This document shows, one piece after another, positions 1 through 9,071 of a stretch of DNA of 64,000 nucleotides. Source of the stretch: Thermanaeromonas toyohensis ToBE (GTDB lineage: Bacteria; Bacillota; DSM-521; Neomoorellales; Neomoorellaceae). The position numbers and the translations under genes are program-made. Position 1 is the first letter of the stretch; each line of letters opens with the position of its first letter. Under the pieces are notes generated by a model that ran no database searches, was not told the origin of the DNA, and saw only the letters and a list, made by a program, of their open reading frames with translations. The stretch lies in assembly GCF_900176005.1 (NCBI RefSeq), contig NZ_LT838272.1, forward strand, positions 1,259,587 through 1,323,586. Direction: 5' to 3'.

Positions 1-540
1 TACGCACGGAAAAACGGGCGCCGCCGAGTAACGGCTGGCCATAAGGCTAATATAATGAAACTCACGGACGGACTTTTCTTGCGTTGTTTTTATGAGGTAG
101 CCCAAGAATATCCCGAAATAGAGGCTGACGATCGCATTATTGATAACTTGGCTTTACAGCTGGTACAGAAGCCGGAGCAATATGATGTATTGGTGCTTCC
201 CAACCTTTACGGTGATATCCTTTCTGATCTCTGCGCTGGCCTTGTAGGGGGCCTGGGGATAGCCCCAGGTGCTAACCTAGGAGAAACAGCGGCTGTTTTT
301 GAGCCTATACATGGAAGCGCGCCTAAATATGCGGGGCAGAACAAGGTTAATCCTTTGGCCACTATTTTATCTGGGGTAATGATGTTGGAATATCTGGGGG
401 AAAGGGAAGCGGCAGAGCGCGTACGCCAGGCTATTATTCAAGTTTTACAGGAAGGTCAATATCTGACCTATGATCTGGGTGGTAGTGCAGGAACCCAGGA
501 GATGGCAGATGCTATTGTAAGTCGTCTGGTTTCTATGTAA
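1..540 (+). CDS. Isocitrate/isopropylmalate dehydrogenase family protein, 3' part
   Basis: The frame is open from base 1, so the gene begins outside the window; only about 179 C-terminal residues are present. The visible part carries the family signature [17 protein letters not shown] (about residue 68 of the visible part) and the following [14 protein letters not shown] segment that binds NAD(P). The family oxidatively decarboxylates isocitrate, 3-isopropylmalate or homoisocitrate in the cytoplasm. The [14 protein letters not shown] stretch looks more like NAD-dependent isocitrate dehydrogenase than LeuB, but substrate cannot be fixed from this half. The ATG at 55 is internal and is not the start. 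Confidence 0.9.
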   Translation, partial: YARKNGRRRVTAGHKANIMKLTDGLFLRCFYEVAQEYPEIEADDRIIDNLALQLVQKPEQYDVLVLPNLYGDILSDLCAGLVGGLGIAPGANLGETAAVFEPIHGSAPKYAGQNKVNPLATILSGVMMLEYLGEREAAERVRQAIIQVLQEGQYLTYDLGGSAGTQEMADAIVSRLVSM

Positions 541-579
541 AGGGAGGAGATAAAGTAAACTGGAAGGGCGAGGGAGGAA

Positions 580-1278
580 ATGGCGCTTTACGCTCTTGGA
601 GACCTCCATCTGGGAAGGGATATGTCTATTTTCGGCCCAGAATGGCAAAACCACGAGCAAAGGATTGTAGAAGAATGGAAGGAACAAGTTAGGCCTGAAG
701 ATACTGTATACTTACTGGGCGATCTTAGCTGGGCTATGAGGCTTGAGGAAGCCCTCCCGCACTTAAAATTAATAAAAAGCCTGCCTGGCCGAAAAAGGCT
801 TCTTAAAGGCAATCACGATTATTGGTGGCAGACAGAAAAAAAGATGCGGGCTGCTATTCTGGATGAGGACTTCTCTCTGCTCAAACCGGAAGTGGTAGAA
901 GGTGTGGCCATTTGCGGTACTCGGGGCTGGTTAGTACCGGAACACCCGCTTTTTAATCCCGAAACCGATGAAAGGGTTTACCGCCGGGAACTCATAAGGC
1001 TAGAACGCGCCCTAACAGATCTGCTTAGTGTTCGCCAGGACGGGGAACCTATTGTGGTTATGTTTCATTTTCCGCCCGCCCTTCCAGGGGTTTTTACCGG
1101 CTTTATCGAGCTTATGCTTAAGTACGGTGTAAGCCGATGTTATTATGCCCATCTTCACGGTCCGGACCGGTGGAAGGCCCTGGAAGGTCTCCACTGGGGG
1201 ATTGAATTCCATTTAGTGTCTGGCGATCACGTCGCTTTTCGACCAGTGCCTATTTACACCCAAGCCCTTCCTTCTTAA
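580..1278 (+). CDS. Calcineurin-like metallophosphoesterase
   Basis: A 232-residue cytoplasmic phosphoesterase. The two-metal motifs are all visible in order: GDLHLG at residues 7-12, LLGDLSWAM near 46-54, GNHDYWW near 77-83, a FHFPP histidine near 162 and HLHG near 192. The start ATG follows a GAGGGAGGAA ribosome binding site. It lies 39 bp after the dehydrogenase and ends at a convergent terminator. The substrate is unknown; such proteins hydrolyse phosphomono- or diesters. Confidence 0.85.
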   Translation: MALYALGDLHLGRDMSIFGPEWQNHEQRIVEEWKEQVRPEDTVYLLGDLSWAMRLEEALPHLKLIKSLPGRKRLLKGNHDYWWQTEKKMRAAILDEDFSLLKPEVVEGVAICGTRGWLVPEHPLFNPETDERVYRRELIRLERALTDLLSVRQDGEPIVVMFHFPPALPGVFTGFIELMLKYGVSRCYYAHLHGPDRWKALEGLHWGIEFHLVSGDHVAFRPVPIYTQALPS

Positions 1279-1317
1279 GTATAAGCGGTTTAGAAACTTT
1301 TTAGCTAATCTTACAGA

Positions 1318-1345
1318 GGTCCCTCGAGGGAGGGACCCCCTTTTT
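1318..1345. terminator. Bidirectional terminator between convergent genes
   Basis: Seven-base-pair stem (GGTCCCT at 1318-1324 with AGGGACC at 1331-1337) followed by CCC and five T. It separates the plus-strand phosphoesterase from the convergent DUF2148 gene, whose stop codon overlaps the T tract. Confidence 0.7.
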
Positions 1346-1868
1346 AGCTAGGCCGATCAAAATAGATGTTTTTCCCCGTGGCTGAGAGGGGAACCCCGAT
1401 TACTACTTCGGCATCGATGAACTTTAAGCGCCGGGCCAGTACACCAATACGGTACATGATACGGTTATCTACGTTTAATATGCTGGCTGTTTTAACAGCA
1501 GAACCTATAGCTATTCCTAAGTCAAGGAGACGCCAGACACATAAGGGGCCTGCAAACTCGGGCCCTTCCTGAACTTCACCCAGTTCGGCGCAGCGCGGCG
1601 CACCACAAGCACCACAATCTAGTCCGGTCTTTTGAGGATTTTTTAGGCCTATAAGAAGGACAGCTGCAGAGCGGCGCACGTTTTCGCCATCCCGGTCAAA
1701 ATTTTTACGGCCTGTTTGGCGGCCGTATTCCACCATGGCATCGGCTAATTTGTTTAGCTGTTCACCTTCCAATATTTCTAGCACTACGAAATCTTTTCCC
1801 GCAGCTTTGGGAGCTGTACGAGCAGCCAAAGCCATAAGTTCAGCTGCTGTACGTAAAATATTGGACAT
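1344..1868 (-). CDS. DUF2148 ferredoxin-domain protein
   Basis: A 174-residue protein on the reverse strand with a cysteine-rich segment DCGACGAPRC near residues 96-105, matching the DUF2148 family described as containing a 4Fe-4S-like domain. An AAGGAGG ribosome binding site lies just upstream of the ATG on the minus strand. The only complete reverse-strand gene in the window, and divergent from the metallo-beta-lactamase gene. Function is unknown; homologues occur in anaerobes, so a redox role is plausible but is inference. Confidence 0.8.
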   Translation of the reverse strand: MSNILRTAAELMALAARTAPKAAGKDFVVLEILEGEQLNKLADAMVEYGRQTGRKNFDRDGENVRRSAAVLLIGLKNPQKTGLDCGACGAPRCAELGEVQEGPEFAGPLCVWRLLDLGIAIGSAVKTASILNVDNRIMYRIGVLARRLKFIDAEVVIGVPLSATGKNIYFDRPS

Positions 1869-1924
1869 GGCACCAACCTCCTTCTTGAGTATTCTACATT
1901 CGACAGGGATTTATCAGAATCCTG

Positions 1925-1952
1925 TTGGCGAGCATTATCATTCTGGTACAAT
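1925..1952 (+). promoter_or_regulatory. Sigma-A-type promoter before the MBL-fold gene
   Basis: TTGGCG at 1925-1930 and an extended -10 TGGTACAAT (hexamer TACAAT at 1947-1952) with a 16-nt spacer. It lies in the divergent intergenic region. An imperfect inverted repeat around 1903-1925 (CAGGGATT...AATCCTG) overlaps its upstream edge and might be an operator. Confidence 0.5.
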
Positions 1953-2017
1953 TATCCTACAAACATGCAAGGGAATCCAGTTTAAAGAGGAAAGGTGATT
2001 AAAGGAGCCAGAATAAA

Positions 2018-3586
2018 ATGAGCGTTTTCCTTACTTTCTATGATGGAGTAGACAATATAGGGGGCAATAAAATTCTTCTAGAAGATAATGGTACAGCTTT
2101 ACTACTTGATTTTGGGACGAACTTTAAGGTCGAGGGCATGTTCTTCGACGAGTACCTTACTCCGCGCATCATTTTCGGTTTTGCTGACCTTCTGGCCCTA
2201 GGGATTCTACCACCCTTACAGGGAGGATACCGGCTGGATTTAGAGTATCCTGGTATCTGGGAAAAATATAGTTCCCATCCTTCCTATAGGAAGATAGAGA
2301 TTCAAGGGGTACTTCTTTCCCATGCCCATTGGGATCACTGTGGGTATCTTTCTTACTTGCGGGCAGATATTCCTGTCTACACCAGTTTGGCTACAAGTTT
2401 AATCTTGAAGGCCCTTCAGGATACAAGTAGTAGTAGGTTGCAAGAAGTATGTTATATTACTCCTCGCGAGCTTAAGGATGGGCTTCTCCGGACGACTGAT
2501 TACCGTCGGGTCCCAGGGGAACAAAGGCCTTTTGTGGTTTGGGGGAGACAGGGGTTACCGGATGCTGCCCAAGCTTTCTGGACACGGTGCGAGGGTTCTC
2601 GGAAGTTGGTTAGCCGCCCTTTAGTCGGTTGGAAGGAGCAAATTGAAGGAGGGGGGATCGGGATACGCTTCTGGCCTATGGACCACTCTATACCAGGGGC
2701 AGGGGCCTTTGGCCTTAAAACTTCCGTTGGTTGGATTCTTTATACTGGAGACTTCCGTTTGCACGGCAAGCAGGGAGAATTAAGCCGTAAGTTTATACAC
2801 GAAGCAGCAAGTTTAAGGCCGGTGGTGTTGATCTGCGAAGGGACCCATCCTGGAACCCAAAGACCAGTAACGGAAGAAGAGGTATTAGATAATTGCCGGA
2901 AAGTAATACCTCGGACTTCTACCTTAGTGGTAGCTGACTTCGGGCCCCGCAATATAGAAAGGCTTCTCTCTTTTTTAAAAATAGCTAGGGAGAAGGGGAG
3001 ACAACTGGTTCTTACCCCTAAGGATATACATCTTTTGGAGGCCCTCTATGTTAGTGGAGAACCAGGTATACCCGATCCTTACAGTGAAAGCAATATTGTA
3101 CTATATACCCGGCCTAAGGCCCAGCGCGCGAGATGGGAAGAAAACCTGCTTGAGCGCTTTCGAAAGAAGGCGCCAGAACGCATAGTAGAGGCGAAGGATA
3201 TTCGGCGCGATCCCGGAAGCTATATACTTTGTTTTTCTTATTATGATTTTCATGCCTTACTAGATTTGGAAGTACGAGGAGGTATTTACATTTATTCTTC
3301 CAGTGAGGCCTTTGATGAAGAGATGCTCCTCGATCAAGAGCGGGTGAAGAACTGGATCGATTTTTTTGGTTTTGAGTTATATGGGACTCTGGGTCGGGAA
3401 CGGGAAAAGTCAGGTTTTCACGCCAGCGGCCACGTCCATGGACCAGGACTAGAAGAGATGGTGGAAACGATCCGGCCCGAGATACTGATCCCGGTCCATA
3501 CAGAGGATAAAGAGTTCTTCCAGAGATTTGAAGGCCTATGCCGGATCGTTTTTCCAAGTAAAGGTCAAACTTTAGCTGTAGGCTAA
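2018..3586 (+). CDS. MBL-fold, RNase J-like metallo-hydrolase
   Basis: A 522-residue metallo-beta-lactamase fold protein. The zinc motif SHAHWDHCGYL lies near residues 100-110, a TGDFRLHG aspartate motif near 243-250, and GHVHGPG plus IPVHTED histidines near the C terminus resemble the beta-CASP nucleases (RNase J group). A long segment between the HxHxDH motif and the central histidine distinguishes it from the canonical RNase J encoded at 61060. Nuclease activity is inferred from the family; the true substrate is unknown. The AAAGGAG site upstream supports the ATG at 2018. Confidence 0.75.
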   Translation: MSVFLTFYDGVDNIGGNKILLEDNGTALLLDFGTNFKVEGMFFDEYLTPRIIFGFADLLALGILPPLQGGYRLDLEYPGIWEKYSSHPSYRKIEIQGVLLSHAHWDHCGYLSYLRADIPVYTSLATSLILKALQDTSSSRLQEVCYITPRELKDGLLRTTDYRRVPGEQRPFVVWGRQGLPDAAQAFWTRCEGSRKLVSRPLVGWKEQIEGGGIGIRFWPMDHSIPGAGAFGLKTSVGWILYTGDFRLHGKQGELSRKFIHEAASLRPVVLICEGTHPGTQRPVTEEEVLDNCRKVIPRTSTLVVADFGPRNIERLLSFLKIAREKGRQLVLTPKDIHLLEALYVSGEPGIPDPYSESNIVLYTRPKAQRARWEENLLERFRKKAPERIVEAKDIRRDPGSYILCFSYYDFHALLDLEVRGGIYIYSSSEAFDEEMLLDQERVKNWIDFFGFELYGTLGREREKSGFHASGHVHGPGLEEMVETIRPEILIPVHTEDKEFFQRFEGLCRIVFPSKGQTLAVG

Positions 3587-3608
3587 GATTAATGTTTAAG
3601 ATAAAAAA

Positions 3609-3636
3609 GCAGGAAGTGCTGCCCTGGTGGCGAATA
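3609..3636 (+). promoter_or_regulatory. Sigma-H-like promoter upstream of yifB
   Basis: AGGAA at 3611-3615 and CGAATA at 3631-3636, with 21 nt from AGGA to GAAT, matching the geometry I know for sigma-H promoters such as B. subtilis spoVG (AGGAWWT ... GAAT). It lies 35 nt before the gene start. The same flanking words recur at 33927-33961. Functional assignment is inferred. Confidence 0.5.
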
Positions 3637-3670
3637 GCAATAGTTGGGTAAAACTATAGGAGGTTGACTG

Positions 3671-5191
3671 GTGTTAGCCATTGTTCATTCCGTGGTTCTT
3701 ATAGGCTTGGAGGGTCAACAAGTAAGGGTAGAAGTCGATATAAGCAATGGTTTACCAGTATTTACTATTGTGGGGCTACCTGATGTTTCTGTAAAGGAGG
3801 CCAGGGAAAGGGTTAGAGCAGCTATTAAAAACAGCGGTTTTGAATTTCCCCTTCGACGTATAACTGTAAATTTAGCACCGGCGGATGTAAAAAAAGAGGG
3901 GCCCATTTATGACTTGCCCATAGCTATAGGAGTTCTAGCGGCTTCGGGGCAACTGGAAGGGGGTTACCTACCTAAGGACCTTTTTTTGGTAGGTGAGCTT
4001 TCTTTAGAAGGGAGCTTACGACCTGTACCAGGTGTTTTACCCATGGCCCTAGCCTTGCAGGAGTTGTACCCAGGCTCCACCCTGGTGGTACCAGAGGGTA
4101 ATGCTCAAGCCGCAGCATTGGCTAAAGGTATCCATGTCTTAGCTGCTAATAATCTTTCTCAAGTACTAGCTTTCCTTAAAGGGCAAGAAGAGCTACCTCG
4201 GGTATTACCGGAAGAGGAGCTTAATTTTTCGGAGCCTTGGGGGTCGGTAGATCTAGCAGATATCAGAGGGCAAGACCAGGCTAAGCGGGCTTTGGAGATT
4301 GCAGCTGCAGGAGGGCATAATATTCTTCTCATTGGTCCTCCAGGAACGGGTAAGACAATGCTAGCCCGCAGTTTACCAGGTTTATTGCCCTCGCTCACTT
4401 ATGAAGAAGCCTTGGAGATCACGAAAATCTATAGCGCTGCCGGATTGTTACCAGCTGGCCAGGGTTTGATAAGGGAGCGCCCTTTCCGTTCGCCGCACCA
4501 TACTGCTTCTTTAGTCAGTATCGTCGGAGGCGGTCGGGCGCCACGGCCAGGGGAGGTTAGCCTGGCTAGTTACGGGGTTCTTTTCCTGGATGAAATACCA
4601 GAGTTCCGCCGGGAAGTACTGGAGGCTTTGCGTCAACCTTTAGAGGATCGTGTTATTACGGTAGCCCGCGCTACAGCGGCCGTTACTTACCCGGCTAATT
4701 TTTTGCTAGTGGGAAGTATGAATCCTTGCCCGTGTGGGTTTTTGGGAGATCCTGTAAGGATGTGCCAGTGTACTCCTTACCAGGTGGCCCAATACCGTAA
4801 GCGCTTATCGGGGCCTTTGCTGGATAGGATAGATTTGGTAGTAGAAGTCCCTCGCCTGGAGTACCGTAATATAGAAAGGGCTGAACTCGGGGAGACTTCC
4901 AGCCAGGTGCGTATAAGGGTAGAAAGGGCGCGGAAGAAGCAGAGGGAAAGGTTGGCTGAAGATAGACTACAGTGTAACGCGGAGATGCAGGGTCCGCAGG
5001 TAAAAAAATATTGCCAGCTTTCTTCCTCTGCCCGGGTACTGTTGCAAAATGCTTTTACTAGGCTGGCCCTTTCTTTACGAGCCCATGACCGGGTGCTAAA
5101 AGTGGCCCGTACTATAGCTGATCTAGAGGGGGTTAAGAATATTGAAGAACACCATCTAGCGGAAGCCTTACAATATCGTTCGACTCTGTAG
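3671..5191 (+). CDS. YifB/ComM family Mg-chelatase-like AAA+ ATPase
   Basis: A 506-residue protein with the N-terminal ChlI/LonC-like domain, a Walker A GPPGTGKT near residue 222, Walker B LFLDEIPEF near 304 and a cysteine pair CPCGFLGD...CQC typical of this family, then the C-terminal Mg-chelatase domain. Homologues (ComM) are hexameric helicases that promote branch migration during natural transformation. The start is GTG after AGGAGG. With dprA at 10405, two transformation-related genes occur here, but both are also common in non-competent bacteria. Confidence 0.9.
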   Translation: MLAIVHSVVLIGLEGQQVRVEVDISNGLPVFTIVGLPDVSVKEARERVRAAIKNSGFEFPLRRITVNLAPADVKKEGPIYDLPIAIGVLAASGQLEGGYLPKDLFLVGELSLEGSLRPVPGVLPMALALQELYPGSTLVVPEGNAQAAALAKGIHVLAANNLSQVLAFLKGQEELPRVLPEEELNFSEPWGSVDLADIRGQDQAKRALEIAAAGGHNILLIGPPGTGKTMLARSLPGLLPSLTYEEALEITKIYSAAGLLPAGQGLIRERPFRSPHHTASLVSIVGGGRAPRPGEVSLASYGVLFLDEIPEFRREVLEALRQPLEDRVITVARATAAVTYPANFLLVGSMNPCPCGFLGDPVRMCQCTPYQVAQYRKRLSGPLLDRIDLVVEVPRLEYRNIERAELGETSSQVRIRVERARKKQRERLAEDRLQCNAEMQGPQVKKYCQLSSSARVLLQNAFTRLALSLRAHDRVLKVARTIADLEGVKNIEEHHLAEALQYRSTL

Positions 5192-5265
5192 GATTAAAAG
5201 GTAGAAGGGACGGAAAAACTGGAAGATATATAAAGTACGTTTCAACAAAAAGGTAGGTTGGTTGT

Positions 5266-6870
5266 ATGGGAGAGAAAAGGGAATTGGGCCTGGCTAGCTG
5301 GGCCCTTATAATAACTAGTGCATCTTTATTGTCCCGCATCCTGGGCTTTATGCGCAATATGGTTATTTCCACCCTATTTGGCCAGAACCGATGGACAGAC
5401 ATGCTTAACGCTTCCTTTGTGTTACCCGATACCTTATACCTTATACTAGTGGGCGGAGGTATAAGTTCGGCTTTTGTTCCGGTTCTTTCGGGTTATCTAG
5501 CCGAAAAGAAAGAAAGGGAAGCTGGGGAAGTGGTTAGCATTGCCTTTAATTTAGTTTTGGTTGTGGTAGGTTTGGCAGTAACCTTAAGCATCTTTTTTTC
5601 TCCCTTTCTTGTGCGTTTAATCGCTCCTGGGTTTAATTCCCAGGAGATTAGTTATACAGCTTACCTGACCCGGGTGGTACTGATGGCTATTTTGTTCCAT
5701 TCCCTAAACGGAGTTCTTATGGGGACGGAATATGCTTATCAATCTTTCCTTGGTACCACTATTGGACCCTTAGTGTATAATGCGGCCATTATAATTTTTG
5801 GTACTGCTTTGGCTAGCCGCTTAGGGATCGCTGCTTTTGCTTGGTCTACTTTGTTAGGTGCCTTTCTTAATTTTCTAGTGCAAGTTTGGGGTGTATGGCG
5901 CCTTCGGATTCCTTACTTGTGGTCTTGGAACTTCCGGCATCCTGCCATCAGGCGGATAGGAGAACTTATGTTACCTGTAACCATCGGGTTATCCATCGCT
6001 CAGATAAATCTTTTTTTAAACCAAACTTTTATCGCTTCTTTCTTACCTCCGGGATCCATCAATGCCTTAACCCTAGCTAGCCGGGTGGTGTTAGTTCCCA
6101 TGCTTTTTGCCCCTTCTTTAGGGATCACTTTACTTCCGACTTTAACCAGGTTGGCTGTAAATAAGGAGCGGGAAGCCTTCGAACGGTACCTGGTTATGTC
6201 CTTAAGTGCCATTCTTTTTATAGCCCTTCCGGCTACTGCAGGATTTATAGTACTGGGAGAACAGGTTATCAGGGTATTGTTTGAGCACGGCCGCTTTACA
6301 AGGCAAGATACTTTAGCTACCGCCAACGCTTTAGTGTATTATTCCTTAGGTATTGCGGCTTACGGCGCCTACGAAATGTTAAGCCGGGCTTTTTATGCCT
6401 TACAGGATACTAGAACGCCTCTAAAGGTAGGGCTTCTAACTTTGGGGGTGGGCACTTCTTTTAATTTCCTATTAGGTCCCCTTTGGGGAGTTAAAGGATT
6501 GGCGCTAGCTTACTCCTTGGCTGGATGGTTTAATGTTGCCTTACTCTTTTATCTTCTTAAACGCCGAGGTATAATTTCTGGTAGTCCCAAGGTATTGGGC
6601 TCCACTTTAGTTAAGAGCTTGATAGGAGCTATCTTTATGGGTGGGTGCTTAAAAATATTGACAGGTAGGGTTACCCTTTTTCTTACAGGCTCTGGGATTT
6701 GGACTGAGGGCCTTAAGCTTTTGTTATTAATTACTGGTGGGGCAGTCCTATATATTACTATAGCTTGGCTTTTGCGAATGGAGGAGCTAGGGTTTGTAAC
6801 TCAAGCCCTTAAGGGTCCTTTCCGGCGTCGCCGAGCTGGACTATCAGAGGATCTAGGGAAAGTGGGGTAG
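5266..6870 (+). CDS. murJ: Lipid II flippase MurJ
   Basis: A 534-residue polytopic membrane protein with about 14 hydrophobic segments and the MurJ/MVF-type N terminus ASLLSRILGFMRNMV followed by GQNRWTDMLNASFVLPD. MurJ flips the undecaprenyl-linked peptidoglycan precursor lipid II across the cytoplasmic membrane. It is followed 44 bp later by murT-gatD, which modify the same lipid II, so the three form a coherent cell-envelope group. Confidence 0.92.
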   Translation: MGEKRELGLASWALIITSASLLSRILGFMRNMVISTLFGQNRWTDMLNASFVLPDTLYLILVGGGISSAFVPVLSGYLAEKKEREAGEVVSIAFNLVLVVVGLAVTLSIFFSPFLVRLIAPGFNSQEISYTAYLTRVVLMAILFHSLNGVLMGTEYAYQSFLGTTIGPLVYNAAIIIFGTALASRLGIAAFAWSTLLGAFLNFLVQVWGVWRLRIPYLWSWNFRHPAIRRIGELMLPVTIGLSIAQINLFLNQTFIASFLPPGSINALTLASRVVLVPMLFAPSLGITLLPTLTRLAVNKEREAFERYLVMSLSAILFIALPATAGFIVLGEQVIRVLFEHGRFTRQDTLATANALVYYSLGIAAYGAYEMLSRAFYALQDTRTPLKVGLLTLGVGTSFNFLLGPLWGVKGLALAYSLAGWFNVALLFYLLKRRGIISGSPKVLGSTLVKSLIGAIFMGGCLKILTGRVTLFLTGSGIWTEGLKLLLLITGGAVLYITIAWLLRMEELGFVTQALKGPFRRRRAGLSEDLGKVG

Positions 6871-6914
6871 TAAACCCCCGGTAAATTCTGCATTACAGGA
6901 TGGGGGTAGAATAG

Positions 6915-8348
6915 TTGCTGGCTAAGGGATTAAATTGGTTAGCCTACCTGGTGGCCACGTTCAGGTTTAAATTGGCTATTTCTCTTGGCCGCTTGGCGGG
7001 CCTGTTTTCTCGCTTATTAGGCCGGGAAGGTACTTCTTTGCCTGGGTGGATAGCTTTGCGATTATATCCTAATCTTTTAAGGGATCTAGCTCGAATCTTA
7101 GATAAGGTAATAATCATAACCGGTACCAATGGCAAAACCACTACGGCTAATCTTGTGGCTTATATTTTGAAAGAAAGAGCAGGCTTAAATGTAGTGCATA
7201 ATAAGCAAGGTGCTAATATGCCGGCCGGCGTGGCTGCAGCTCTTATGGCTTCGGTTTCCCAACTTTCCAATACCTCAAAGGAAAGAATAGCTGTGTTAGA
7301 GGTAGACGAGGGTAGCTTGGGCTATATTTTAACGCAGGTTCCAGCTAACTTAATAGTGATAACGAATCTTTTGCGCGATCAGCTAGACCGCTACCACGAA
7401 CTAGAACAGATATTAAAGTATATCCAGCAAACCTTGGAGAACATGCCACAAGCCCAGCTATTGTTAAACGCCGACGATCCTTTGGTGGCCTCCCTGGGTC
7501 GCTACCGGGAAGATGTTTATTATTTTGGGATGGATCGCACCTCCTATATACGTTTTACCAGCGGAGATGTACAAGAGGGTCATATCTGCCCTGAATGCCA
7601 TGGACTTTTGGATTTTGCTTATTATCATTATAGCCATTTGGGGCAATACTATTGCCCCCGTTGTGGGTGGGAACGACCTCTTCCCCATTTTAGGGTTAAG
7701 GATTTATGTAAAACACGTACCGGATATACTTTTACTTTGGTCTATCCTGGGGGAGAAGTTGAGCTTTTCACTCCCCTGCTTGGTCTTTATAACTGTTATA
7801 ACATCCTCGCCGCCCTTAGTGCAGGTTGGATGTTAGGGATAGACCCCAGGGAAGTAATTGAGTTGGTGGCTATTTTTCAACCCGGGCAAGGGAGGACAGA
7901 GGCTTTCCGTTTAAGGGATAAGAAAGTTACCTTAGTCTTGGTCAAGAATCCCACAGGGTTAAGCGAAGCTTTGCGGGCAGTAGCTGAGATAAGAGCAGAG
8001 GCTTATGTTCTGGCTATTAATGATTTAGCTGCGGATGGCCGGGATGTATCATGGTTATGGGACGTGGATTGGGAACCCCTTGTTAGGGGTTCGAGTAAGC
8101 GCATAATCTGCTCCGGACTTAGGGCCTGGGATATGGCGGTATGTTTAAAGTATCAAGGCATTAACCTTAACCTAATTAAGGTAGTTCCTAATCAGGCTGA
8201 AAGCCTGGAAGAAGCCTTACAGGAGGAAACTAGCGAGATATTAATATTATGTACTTATACCAATTTGGCTGTATATCGGCGCCTTCTTCTCAGGATGGGG
8301 GCCCAAAGTGAAGTTAAGGATCTGTCATCTTTACCCCGAACTGCTTAA
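6915..8348 (+). CDS. murT: Lipid II isoglutaminyl synthase, Mur ligase subunit MurT
   Basis: A 477-residue Mur-ligase-like protein. The ATP motif ITGTNGKTTTAN lies near residue 69, followed by the central ligase domain and a four-cysteine zinc ribbon (CPEC near 225 and CPRC near 245) that is characteristic of MurT. The C-terminal DUF1727 region is present. MurT with GatD amidates the alpha-carboxyl of D-glutamate in lipid II. The start is TTG. The gene overlaps gatD by 41 bp, fitting the obligate heterodimer. Confidence 0.92.
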   Translation: MLAKGLNWLAYLVATFRFKLAISLGRLAGLFSRLLGREGTSLPGWIALRLYPNLLRDLARILDKVIIITGTNGKTTTANLVAYILKERAGLNVVHNKQGANMPAGVAAALMASVSQLSNTSKERIAVLEVDEGSLGYILTQVPANLIVITNLLRDQLDRYHELEQILKYIQQTLENMPQAQLLLNADDPLVASLGRYREDVYYFGMDRTSYIRFTSGDVQEGHICPECHGLLDFAYYHYSHLGQYYCPRCGWERPLPHFRVKDLCKTRTGYTFTLVYPGGEVELFTPLLGLYNCYNILAALSAGWMLGIDPREVIELVAIFQPGQGRTEAFRLRDKKVTLVLVKNPTGLSEALRAVAEIRAEAYVLAINDLAADGRDVSWLWDVDWEPLVRGSSKRIICSGLRAWDMAVCLKYQGINLNLIKVVPNQAESLEEALQEETSEILILCTYTNLAVYRRLLLRMGAQSEVKDLSSLPRTA

Positions 8349-9057
8349 TCTATATGGTGACCGGGGAAACCTCCTGGTTCTTCGCCGTCGAGCTGAATGG
8401 CGCGGTATCCAGGTGGAGATAAGTTGGGTTTCTTTGGGGGATCCTTTAGACCCTAAAAACTATGACCTGTTTTTCCTGGGAGGAGGACCTGATCAGGAGC
8501 AGGGTATAGTAGCCCAAGACCTGATAGTTAAAGGACCTTACCTAAAAGAAGCTTTGGCCCGGGGAGCGGCTTTGCTGGCCATTTGCGGTGGATACCAGCT
8601 CCTGGGTCGTTACTACCGAACTGCCTCCGGTCAAGTATTCTCGGGAGTTGGGTTGTTCCCTGTCTATACCATAGCGGGGGATAAACGCTTAAAGGGTAAC
8701 ATAGCTATTAAGGTGGAAGATTTATCTATTCCACGCCCCGTGGTGGGTTTCGAAAACCATATGGGTCGGACTTATCTAGAAGCTTCAGAAGAAGGCCACC
8801 GCCCTTTAGGTAGGGTTCTCTTCGGGTACGGTAACAATGGAGTAGATGGAACCGAGGGCTGCCTTTATGGGCGGGCCATAGGAACTTATCTTCATGGGCC
8901 TTTACTGGCTAAAAATCCCCACTTGGCGGATTACATTTTAAGCTTGGCTTTAGAAGGCCGTTACGGCCAGGTAGAGTTGATGCCCCTTCCTGGTGATGAG
9001 ATGGAATGGAGAGCCCATGAAGCTTTCTTTCACCGGTTTTTTAAAGGGAAAAGGTGA
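8308..9057 (+). CDS. gatD: Lipid II isoglutaminyl synthase, glutamine amidotransferase subunit GatD
   Basis: A 249-residue class I glutamine amidotransferase of the CobB/CobQ type. The nucleophile cysteine lies in LLAICGGYQLLG near residue 95 and the catalytic histidine in GTYLHGPLL near 195. It supplies ammonia to MurT. The start is a GTG inside the end of murT (MKLRICHLYPELLNLYGDRG). Resemblance to cobyric acid synthase is only at family level; the murT overlap settles the role. Confidence 0.92.
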   Translation: MKLRICHLYPELLNLYGDRGNLLVLRRRAEWRGIQVEISWVSLGDPLDPKNYDLFFLGGGPDQEQGIVAQDLIVKGPYLKEALARGAALLAICGGYQLLGRYYRTASGQVFSGVGLFPVYTIAGDKRLKGNIAIKVEDLSIPRPVVGFENHMGRTYLEASEEGHRPLGRVLFGYGNNGVDGTEGCLYGRAIGTYLHGPLLAKNPHLADYILSLALEGRYGQVELMPLPGDEMEWRAHEAFFHRFFKGKR

Positions 9058-9071
9058 GGAGGAGCAAGGTA

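Noticed and set aside
8308-9057. Cobyric acid synthase/CobQ-like amidotransferase
   Set aside because: Family similarity only; overlap with murT and the murJ neighbour identify it as GatD.
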